Positions 6,979-13,079 of a DNA stretch of 18,139 bases are shown piece after piece. This stretch comes from Bacteroidales bacterium (GTDB lineage Bacteria; Bacteroidota; Bacteroidia; Bacteroidales; P3). Numbering within the stretch: the first letter of the stretch is position 1; every line of letters begins with the position of its first letter. Below the pieces are notes generated by a model. It worked only from the letters and a program-made list of their open reading frames with translations. It had not been told where the DNA came from and ran no database searches. The translations under genes were made by a program, and so were the position numbers. The stretch lies in contig JAEEIS010000063.1 in NCBI GenBank assembly GCA_016281475.1, positions 1 through 18,139 of the forward strand, given 5' to 3'.

Positions 6979-7461
6979 TTATCTGATTGTTAGACACTTT
7001 ACTGGTCTTGGAATATTAATTTTTCTCCATTGTTTAGAATTCATATCAACCTTTCCTAAATCAATTCTCCCTGTTGCCACCCAGTACTTCATTGGGAAAG
7101 GGGCAAGTTTGTTTATATACGGAGCATCGTCTCTCAACCACGACTGAAGCCAATTCATTTTTTGCTTTATGTCATTAATTTTTCCTTCTCCGTATGCGGG
7201 ATGAACCTCAATATAATGAAGATTTCCTCCGTACTCTATAACATAATCCCAGCGATTACTACGAGAATGTTTTTCTATTTTCCTTGTCGCAAGGTCAATA
7301 TTTACACTTCCATACAACTTTCCATTATCTTCTACCGATATTTGGCTCTTGCCCTCCGTAATCGCACCTTTGCCTTCACAGAAATGTCCGCATACATCTG
7401 GAGTTAAGGCTACGGCCTCTCTCAAACATTTTACCTTAGTGGTATTATTCTGCTGTTTCAT
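6979..7461 (-). CDS. Putative PD-(D/E)XK-like nuclease-fold protein, partner of the adjacent ATPase
   Basis: 160 residues, no family recognised with certainty. The middle looks like a minimal PD-(D/E)XK core. A strand with Asp72 (RWDYVIEYGG) is followed by a strand with Glu85 (LHYIEVHPA), a helix (about 95-110, INDIKQKMNWLQSWL) and a strand (KYWVATG, 125-131). The usual Lys is replaced by His87. If the fold call is right it may be a nuclease or a degenerate, non-catalytic relative. Its ATG overlaps the stop of the ATPase by one base (TAATG), a sign of translational coupling, and it ends 12 bp before the membrane-protein gene. GC is about 35%, far below both outer neighbours, suggesting horizontal transfer. 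The pairing with an SMC-like ATPase suggests an ATPase-plus-effector system such as those in phage defence; this is inference. Confidence 0.7.
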   Translation of the reverse strand: MKQQNNTTKVKCLREAVALTPDVCGHFCEGKGAITEGKSQISVEDNGKLYGSVNIDLATRKIEKHSRSNRWDYVIEYGGNLHYIEVHPAYGEGKINDIKQKMNWLQSWLRDDAPYINKLAPFPMKYWVATGRIDLGKVDMNSKQWRKINIPRPVKCLTIR

Positions 7462-8654
7462 TAAAAAGCTGTATTTAATGAGTATTTTGCCAAGATATCA
7501 GTTGCTTTTGAAGCAAATGATGTCATCCCCCCCCACTCACTCATTACAGAATCATCACTCCAAACATCCAATTCTGAGATATCTGTTGCTGTAGAGCCTT
7601 CTTTTCCTTCCTCTTTTCCAAGGTAGTATGTCTTGATCTTTTTATCAAAAACTCCCTCTAACATTCTCATCATCGAACTATCATCCCCAACACCTAACAA
7701 TTCATACAAAGCAGCATATTTAATAGCGCTATCTGGACATTTCTTGATGATATCAAATGCCCACACAAAATCAAGGAATAACGAGGAATGAGTAGACACA
7801 ATAACTTGATATCCCCTCCGTGGACCATTCACACCTTTCTCTCCTTGCATTAATTCCAAAATCTGCATTAATACATCAATAATTGCCATAGGATGTAATC
7901 CCATTTCAGGTTCCTCTATTATCACTGTTTTGTACAGGTCATTTCTGAGAACATTCTGAGGAGCACCTGTCAGGCAATAAAAGCCCAATAACAAGGGGGT
8001 AAACTCTCTCTGCCCCGCGCTCCATACCGTCACCGGTAATTTTGAGCCCCCTACGTTTAACACCATTTGTTTTGTCAATTCCTCCTCATCAAGAACAACT
8101 TTTGCTCCATGGTAAATGCTGCTATTGAATCTTCTGCGCATCTGGGATTTAAGCCTCGTTTTCATAGGAAACAATACAGTCTGCTGTCCTATGCCATTTT
8201 GAATGAAACGTTGTACAGTATCACCAAACTGTCTATTTACATAGGGTGTTCCAAATCCAAAAGATCCAAAACTTTTTCCTGCTCCTTCCGTTACACTAGT
8301 TACCCTTTGCGCCGGAATATAAAAGATTGACTCCTGAGAATTTTCTCTTCCTACAATTGGAGACAGGTGGTTTGTTGTAAAATCCACATCATCAACTTTT
8401 ATGTGAGTATTATCCCGCCACATTGCAGCTGATCCTTTTCCATAATATAGGTTCAACACGTTATTAACCCTACTTGTAATATAATTGTTTTTATTTAACT
8501 TGTCAATAATTGAACCATTATCCATAACTAGTTTAAGTGTCTCCAACGCAATAGTTTTGCCGCTTGCCTGTGGCCCCACAAGAATGGTGAAATCCCCCAA
8601 CTCAATATCGAGTTTACCTATTGGTCCAAAGTTTTCTATATAGAGTTTTCTCAT
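7461..8654 (-). CDS. SMC/ABC-type AAA ATPase (AAA_15-like)
   Basis: 397 residues with a complete ABC/SMC-type ATPase set. The N-terminus LYIENFGPIGKLDIEL is typical of RecF/OLD-like proteins. Walker A is GPQASGKT (27-34), a signature-like SAGQREF is at 212-218, Walker B is VIIEEPEMGLHP (244-255) with the catalytic Glu pair, and the switch His289 is in STHSS. The insert between Walker A and the signature is only about 180 residues, too short for a long coiled coil. No Toprim domain follows, so it is not a full OLD nuclease. It starts 37 bp after the lepA stop with no own -7 box, so it may be read from the lepA promoter. Its last base overlaps the ATG of the nuclease-like gene. It carries a run of eight G (coding strand, 7527-7534) at codons 374-376, a possible slippage site. 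AT-rich, probably acquired. Confidence 0.9.
   Translation of the reverse strand: MRKLYIENFGPIGKLDIELGDFTILVGPQASGKTIALETLKLVMDNGSIIDKLNKNNYITSRVNNVLNLYYGKGSAAMWRDNTHIKVDDVDFTTNHLSPIVGRENSQESIFYIPAQRVTSVTEGAGKSFGSFGFGTPYVNRQFGDTVQRFIQNGIGQQTVLFPMKTRLKSQMRRRFNSSIYHGAKVVLDEEELTKQMVLNVGGSKLPVTVWSAGQREFTPLLLGFYCLTGAPQNVLRNDLYKTVIIEEPEMGLHPMAIIDVLMQILELMQGEKGVNGPRRGYQVIVSTHSSLFLDFVWAFDIIKKCPDSAIKYAALYELLGVGDDSSMMRMLEGVFDKKIKTYYLGKEEGKEGSTATDISELDVWSDDSVMSEWGGMTSFASKATDILAKYSLNTAF
7527..7534 (-). repeat. G8 homopolymer in the ATPase coding sequence
   Basis: Eight consecutive C on the + strand, hence eight G in the coding strand, encoding the end of Trp374 through Gly375-Gly376. Loss or gain of one G would change the last 20 or so residues and disturb the TAATG overlap with the downstream gene. 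Such a run stands out in an AT-rich gene. Confidence 0.9.
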
Positions 8655-8691
8655 ACAATGGATTGCTTCTTTTTCCTTGTGTGTTAAACAT

Positions 8692-10467
8692 TTAGTCGAG
8701 TTTCAATACCGCGAGGAAGGCACTTTGGGGCACTTCGACGTTGCCCACTTGGCGCATACGCTTCTTGCCTTCTTTCTGCTTCTCGAGCAGTTTGCGCTTA
8801 CGCGTGATGTCGCCACCATAGCACTTGGCGGTAACGTCCTTGCGCACTTGGCGCACCGTCTCGCGGGCGATAATCTTGCTGCCGATGGCGGCCTGTATGG
8901 CCACGTCGAACTGCTGACGGGGGATGAGGTCCTTCAGCTTCTCACACATGCGGCGGCCGATGGGGTAGGCGTTGTCGACGTAGGTGAGGGTGGAGAGCGC
9001 GTCGACGGGGTCGCCGTTAAGCAGAATCTCCAGCTTGACCAACTTGGAGGGCTGGAAGCCGTTGATGTAGTAGTCGAACGAGGCGTAGCCCTTGGAGATG
9101 CTCTTCAACTTGTCGTAGAAGTCGAACACCACCTCGCCCAGCGGGAGGTCGAAGGTAATCTCGATACGGTCGGTGGTGAGATAGTTCTGATTCTTGAGGA
9201 TGCCGCGCTTGTCCATGCAGAGCTTGATGACAGGGCCGATGAAGTCGGCCTTGGTGATAATCTGCGCGTGGATGTAAGGCTCGTAGACCTCGGCGATGTT
9301 GTTGGGCTCGGGCATGCCGGAGGGGTTGTAGACATCCCTCTCCTCACCGTTGGTCAACTTCACCTTGTACTGCACGTTTGGCACCGTGGTGATGACATCC
9401 ATGTTGAACTCGCGCTCAAGGCGTTCCTGCACAATCTCCATGTGCAACAGACCCAAGAAACCGCAGCGGAAACCGAAGCCTAACGCCAGCGAGCTCTCGG
9501 GCTCGAAGGTGAGCGAGGCATCGTTGAGTTGCAGTTTCTCGAGGCTGGCGCGAAGCTCCTCGTAGTCGTCGGTGTCGACGGGATAGACACCGGCGAAGAC
9601 CATCGGCTTCACGGCCTCGAAGCCTTCGATAGCCTTGTCGCAGGGATGGGAGACATGGGTGATGGTGTCGCCCACACGTACCTCCTTGCTGGTCTTGATG
9701 CCGCTGATGATATAGCCCACGTTGCCTGCCGACAGTTCCTTGCGCGGTTCCATGTTCAGGCGCAGCACGCCGACCTCGTCGGCGTGGTAGTCCTTTTCAG
9801 TGCTGACAAACTTGACGTGGTCGCCTGTGCGCAGGGTGCCGTTCATGATGCGAAAATAGCTGATAATGCCGCGGAAGGGGTTAAACACCGAATCGAACAC
9901 CAGTGCCTGCAACGGAGCCGACGGGTCGCCCTCGGGGGCAGGGATGCGGTCGACAATGGCCTGCAATATCTCGGGCACGCCCACACCGGTCTTGGCACTG
10001 CATGAGAGTATCTCCTCGCGCTTGCAGCCCAGCAGGTCAACAATCTCGTCAGCCACCTCCTCGGGCATGGCACTGTCGAGGTCAATTTTGTTCATCACGG
10101 GGATAATCTCCAAGTCGTTTTCCAACGCTAGATAGAGGTTGGAGATGGTCTGCGCCTGAATGCCCTGGGTGGCATCTACCACCAGCAGCGCACCCTCGCA
10201 GGCGGCTATCGAGCGCGACACTTCGTAACTGAAGTCCACATGGCCGGGAGTGTCAATAAGGTTGAGCGTATACTCGCCATAGTTCATCTGGATGGCATGG
10301 CTCTTGATGGTGATGCCACGCTCCTTTTCCAAATCCATGTCGTCCAGCACCTGGTCCTGCATCTCACGCTGCGAGACGGTATTGGTGTATTCTAAAAGAC
10401 GGTCGGCCAAGGTGCTCTTACCATGGTCGATATGGGCTATAATGCAAAAGTTGCGGATGTTCTTCAT
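8692..10467 (-). CDS. lepA: Elongation factor 4 (ribosomal back-translocase)
   Basis: 591 residues, close to the usual 595-600. LepA/EF4 is a ribosome-bound translational GTPase. The G motifs are complete: AHIDHGKS (11-18), RGIT (50-53), DTPGH (72-76), NKID (126-129) and SAK (157-159). The LepA-specific C-terminus is present ([23 protein letters not shown]). A -7 box at 10484-10491 serves it, 17 bp before the ATG. It is divergent from the lipid kinase gene and followed on the same strand, 37 bp on, by the AT-rich ATPase gene. GC is about 57% in the 180 bases counted (9001-9180). Confidence 0.98.
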   Translation of the reverse strand: MKNIRNFCIIAHIDHGKSTLADRLLEYTNTVSQREMQDQVLDDMDLEKERGITIKSHAIQMNYGEYTLNLIDTPGHVDFSYEVSRSIAACEGALLVVDATQGIQAQTISNLYLALENDLEIIPVMNKIDLDSAMPEEVADEIVDLLGCKREEILSCSAKTGVGVPEILQAIVDRIPAPEGDPSAPLQALVFDSVFNPFRGIISYFRIMNGTLRTGDHVKFVSTEKDYHADEVGVLRLNMEPRKELSAGNVGYIISGIKTSKEVRVGDTITHVSHPCDKAIEGFEAVKPMVFAGVYPVDTDDYEELRASLEKLQLNDASLTFEPESSLALGFGFRCGFLGLLHMEIVQERLEREFNMDVITTVPNVQYKVKLTNGEERDVYNPSGMPEPNNIAEVYEPYIHAQIITKADFIGPVIKLCMDKRGILKNQNYLTTDRIEITFDLPLGEVVFDFYDKLKSISKGYASFDYYINGFQPSKLVKLEILLNGDPVDALSTLTYVDNAYPIGRRMCEKLKDLIPRQQFDVAIQAAIGSKIIARETVRQVRKDVTAKCYGGDITRKRKLLEKQKEGKKRMRQVGNVEVPQSAFLAVLKLD

Positions 10468-10483
10468 TGCTTGAAATAAAATG

Positions 10484-10491
10484 CAAAGATA
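10484..10491 (-). promoter_or_regulatory. -7 box of lepA
   Basis: The reverse strand reads TATCTTTG, 16-17 bp from the ATG at 10467. Instead of a TTTG -33 box there is a T-rich stretch made by three tandem copies of TTAAAAA (10500-10520, + strand). It would also drive the ATPase and nuclease-like genes if no other promoter exists. Confidence 0.6.
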
Positions 10492-10499
10492 CGAAAAAA

Positions 10500-10520
10500 T
10501 TAAAAATTAAAAATTAAAAA
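10500..10520. repeat. Three tandem TTAAAAA units in the divergent promoter region
   Basis: Three exact, adjacent 7-bp copies lie between the lepA -7 box and the lipid-kinase -7 box. The AT-tract lies where a -33 or upstream element would be for both promoters. It may help promoter opening or simply be low-complexity DNA. Confidence 0.8.
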
Positions 10521-10543
10521 AGCACAATTCCACAAAAAATGTG

Positions 10544-10551
10544 TAATTTTG
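10544..10551 (+). promoter_or_regulatory. -7 box of the lipid kinase gene
   Basis: TAATTTTG matches TAnnTTTG and is 45 bp before the GTG at 10597. The leader in between is a low-complexity series of CAATT/TCAATTTT-like units (10556-10590). No TTTG is found at -33. Confidence 0.55.
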
Positions 10552-10596
10552 CAGCGCAATTCTCAATTTTCAACTTTCAATTCTCAATTGTAAAAA

Positions 10597-11514
10597 GTGA
10601 AACATATCTTCGTCGTAAACCCTTGCGCAGGAAAACAAGACTCCACCACCCTTGTGACCCAGAAAGTGGAAGCCTATGCCTCCGCCCATCCCGATTTTGA
10701 CTACCAAATCTACGTCACTCGCGCCTCGGGCGATGCCACCGTATGGACCCGCCAGTGGTGTGCCGACCATCCCGGCAAGGCTGTGCGTTTCTACGCCTGC
10801 GGTGGCGACGGCACCCTCAACGAGGTGGTCACAGGCATCATCGGATTCCCCGACGTGCAAGTCACCGTCCATGCCAACGGCAGCGGCAACGACTATATCA
10901 AATATTACGCCACCCACGACGATTTCAACGACCTTGACCGCCTGGTAGAGGGCGTCCCCCACCCTGTCGATGTGATGAAGGTCAACGACCGCTACAGCAT
11001 CAACGTCTGTAACTTCGGTTTCGATGCCATGGTCTGCAAGATTGGCAACGACGTGCGTCGCAAGCCCATCATCGGCGGCAAGCACTCATACACCACCGGC
11101 ATCATCCGCAGCATCTTCACTTCGCGCAGCAACTATGTCCGTATGACTGTTGACGGCGAGCCTTTCTACGACGGCTACATGCTCCTCTGCACCCTCGGCA
11201 ACGGACGCTACAACGGTGGCAACTATATGTGTGCACCGCTCTCCAAGAACGACGACGGACTAATTGAAATCAACCTCTTCAAGCGGATGTCGCTCTTCAA
11301 GTTCGCCAGCCTCATCAACGAATACAGCCAAGGCACCCACATCAACCGCCCCGATGTCCAGAAACTTATGCAATACCGCCAATGCACCGTGGTCGAAATG
11401 GCAAGTCCCGACCCCTTCTGGCTGGTCATCGATGGCGAGATGCTCCACAGCAACCGCTATCGCGTCCAAAACCTCAAACACGCCGTCACCTTCGTCAGCC
11501 CCGCCACACGTTAA
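10597..11514 (+). CDS. Diacylglycerol kinase family lipid kinase (YegS/BmrU type)
   Basis: 305 residues, the usual length for a single-domain bacterial lipid kinase. The N-terminus IFVVNPCAGK (4-13) and the ACGGDGTLNEVV motif (67-78) are the ATP-binding diacylglycerol-kinase catalytic signature. A degenerate nucleotide-proximal NGSGNDY (94-100) takes the place of PxGTxND. The acidic IDGEM motif near the C-terminus (Asp279, Glu281) supplies the second conserved acidic pair. It phosphorylates a lipid such as diacylglycerol or a sphingoid base at the membrane; Bacteroidota make sphingolipids, so both are possible, and the substrate cannot be read from sequence. Translation starts at GTG; no in-frame ATG lies nearby, and the protein aligns naturally from MKHIFVVNP. 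The gene is divergent from lepA, with the AAA_14 ATPase gene downstream. Confidence 0.92.
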   Translation: MKHIFVVNPCAGKQDSTTLVTQKVEAYASAHPDFDYQIYVTRASGDATVWTRQWCADHPGKAVRFYACGGDGTLNEVVTGIIGFPDVQVTVHANGSGNDYIKYYATHDDFNDLDRLVEGVPHPVDVMKVNDRYSINVCNFGFDAMVCKIGNDVRRKPIIGGKHSYTTGIIRSIFTSRSNYVRMTVDGEPFYDGYMLLCTLGNGRYNGGNYMCAPLSKNDDGLIEINLFKRMSLFKFASLINEYSQGTHINRPDVQKLMQYRQCTVVEMASPDPFWLVIDGEMLHSNRYRVQNLKHAVTFVSPATR

Positions 11515-11532
11515 TTCTATATACAAAACCTC

Positions 11533-11593
11533 AATTTGTTCTACGCCACAGAACAAATTTCGCCAATTTTATTCTGTAGTATAGAATAAAATT
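11533..11593. promoter_or_regulatory. Two palindromic 33-bp-spaced operator-like units before the AAA_14 ATPase gene
   Basis: Unit 1 (11533-11559) has perfect 10-bp arms (AATTTGTTCT/AGAACAAATT) around 7 nt. Unit 2 (11565-11593) has perfect 11-bp arms (AATTTTATTCT/AGAATAAAATT) around 7 nt. The centres are 33 bp apart, about three helical turns. Unit 2 ends 2 bp before the -7 box and covers the -33 region, so a dimeric protein bound there would block or steer the promoter. Almost the same 40 bp recur after the gene. Unit 1 could also act as a terminator for the lipid kinase. Confidence 0.75.
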
Positions 11594-11595
11594 CG

Positions 11596-11603
11596 TATAT
11601 TTG
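11596..11603 (+). promoter_or_regulatory. -7 box of the AAA_14 ATPase gene (decides the start)
   Basis: TATATTTG, then CATCACA, is a full TAnnTTTG match. It overlaps the TTG at 11601 that would begin a longer frame, so translation must start later, at the ATG at 11625. Confidence 0.65.
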
Positions 11604-11624
11604 CATCACAAAACACTGGTCAAA

Positions 11625-12887
11625 ATGATAGACAAAGAACTATTAAACAACATTATATCAGAGGGGTACGACTATATTCCTCAGATAAACATCGTCCCAA
11701 GAACCATAAATCTAGAACAGGCGGGAAACTATGTATTTGTCGGAGTACGGCAGGCCGGCAAATCCTATACCCTATACCAACAGATACAAAAAAAACTGGC
11801 TGAAGGTATTCCTATTGAGAATATGATATATATCAACTTCGACGACGAAAGGTTGCATGGTATGCAAGCCGACCAACTCGACTTAATCCTCCAAGCCAAC
11901 TATAGCGTGCGAAGCAGCAAGCCTATCTTTTTCTTTGACGAAATACAGAATGTCAATGGTTGGGAAAGTTTTGCCCGAAGGCTTGCCAACCAAAAGTATC
12001 AAGTGTATATCACCGGCAGCAACGCCAAAATGCTGAGTCGCGACATTCAGACTGTGCTTGGTGGAAGATTCATCGACGTGCCAGTGTACCCCTATAGCTT
12101 TTCCGAGTTCTTGAACGCAAGCAATGTTGCATTAGGTTCACGATGGATGTATGGACAAAAGCGCAACGAAATCAACCGTGCATTTAACACCTACTTTCAA
12201 TGGGGAGGATTCCCAGAACTAACACGGTTCAAAGAAAAGAGAGTATGGCTTAACGGACTATATAACAGAATATTTTTCAACGACTTGATTGTACGAAACA
12301 AGGTTAAGAACGAAGAAGCATTACGGCTTGTGCTGAAGAAACTGGCAGAAAGCATTCAGCAGCCATTGTCCTACACAAGGCTATGCAATATGATTAAGGC
12401 TGTTGGCGTATCGTGCGGCACTGCTACCATTATTGAGTATATCAACCACTTAATGGACGCATGCCTCGTGTTCCCTCTCCAAAACTATGCATCACGCTTT
12501 GTGGAACGGGAAACAACAAAGAAGTTCTACTTTGTAGACAACGGCCTTCTGAACCTTTTCCTACTAGAAAACCACTCTGCTCTACTCGAAAACATCTGTG
12601 CCATAGCCATGCGCAAAAGGTATGGAACGGGGGTGTACTACTACTTGCACAACATTGAGGTTGATTTCTATGTGCCAGAAGAAGGTCTGGCTGTGCAGGC
12701 ATCCTATCGGCTCTCTGACGTGAACACCATAAAAAGGGAAGTGGATTCCTTGGCAAAACTCAACAAGGTTCACCTCCTAAAAAAAGCCGTCATTGTGACT
12801 CGGGACGAAGAGTCCACCATAAACGAAGGAGGTCTTACCATAGACCTTGTTCCCGTATGGAAATGGCTCCTACTGCAAAATGTCTAA
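11625..12887 (+). CDS. AAA_14/DUF4143 ATP-binding protein
   Basis: 420 residues from MIDKELL. An N-terminal AAA_14 ATPase domain has Walker A GVRQAGKS (40-47), Walker B IFFFDEIQN (101-109) and the ITGSNAKML strand-turn (129-137) followed by GGRF. The region from about 195 is DUF4143-like (NTYFQWGGFPEL at 188-199). Near the C-terminus is a restriction-fold-like pair of strands (NIEVDFYVPEE... then VQASY). The family is large, often multicopy in Bacteroidota, and uncharacterised; DNA-related or mobile-element functions have been suggested. The gene stands alone between the lipid kinase and the convergent BspA-like gene, with tandem palindromic units on both sides, which suggests self-regulation or a small duplicated or mobile unit. 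Moderately AT-rich. Confidence 0.9.
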   Translation: MIDKELLNNIISEGYDYIPQINIVPRTINLEQAGNYVFVGVRQAGKSYTLYQQIQKKLAEGIPIENMIYINFDDERLHGMQADQLDLILQANYSVRSSKPIFFFDEIQNVNGWESFARRLANQKYQVYITGSNAKMLSRDIQTVLGGRFIDVPVYPYSFSEFLNASNVALGSRWMYGQKRNEINRAFNTYFQWGGFPELTRFKEKRVWLNGLYNRIFFNDLIVRNKVKNEEALRLVLKKLAESIQQPLSYTRLCNMIKAVGVSCGTATIIEYINHLMDACLVFPLQNYASRFVERETTKKFYFVDNGLLNLFLLENHSALLENICAIAMRKRYGTGVYYYLHNIEVDFYVPEEGLAVQASYRLSDVNTIKREVDSLAKLNKVHLLKKAVIVTRDEESTINEGGLTIDLVPVWKWLLLQNV

Positions 12888-12894
12888 TATACGG

Positions 12895-12955
12895 ATTTTA
12901 TTCTACGCCACAGAACAAATTTTGCCAATTTTATTCTGTACCGCAGAACAAATCA
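12895..12955. repeat. Second pair of 33-bp palindromic units, downstream direct repeat of 11539-11578
   Basis: Bases 12901-12940 match 11539-11578 at 39 of 40 positions. Two units begin with ATTTTATTCT at 12895 and 12928, exactly 33 bp apart, each with a 7-nt spacer before AGAAC. The two arms of each unit no longer match each other completely: the left arm resembles upstream unit 2 and the right arm upstream unit 1. No -7 box follows. The first base is 8 bp after the ATPase stop. Confidence 0.85.
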
Positions 12956-13023
12956 CCCTACCAAACAAGGGGAGATTGACTTAATAAAGCATACTTCACG
13001 TACTATTCAAGGGTAGAAATTAT

Positions 13024-13055
13024 AATCTTGCGGGAACAGTCGCTCCCGCAAGATT
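13024..13055. terminator. Bidirectional hairpin terminator
   Basis: AATCTTGCGGGA (13024-13035) and TCCCGCAAGATT (13044-13055) are perfect 12-bp reverse complements with an 8-nt loop. It lies between the convergent ATPase and BspA-like genes. The + strand continues TTCAATTTTCAATTTTC (T-rich); the minus strand continues ATAATTTCTACC (weaker). A terminator for both genes is likely. Confidence 0.8.
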
Positions 13056-13079
13056 TCAATTTTCAATTTTCGGATTTCC

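Noticed and set aside
6979..8654. PARIS, Gabija or Septu as the name for the ATPase pair
   Set aside because: The second protein shows no DUF4435/Toprim, UvrD-helicase or HNH signature, and the ATPase lacks a Toprim domain, so no known system name is justified.
8677..9483. 268-codon + strand frame opposite lepA
   Set aside because: Antisense of lepA; the composition is an artefact of lepA codon use.
11533..12955. Flanking repeats taken as insertion-sequence ends
   Set aside because: They are direct rather than inverted repeats as whole blocks, no transposase lies between them, and the left copy overlaps the gene's own promoter; kept as a finding, not called a mobile element.
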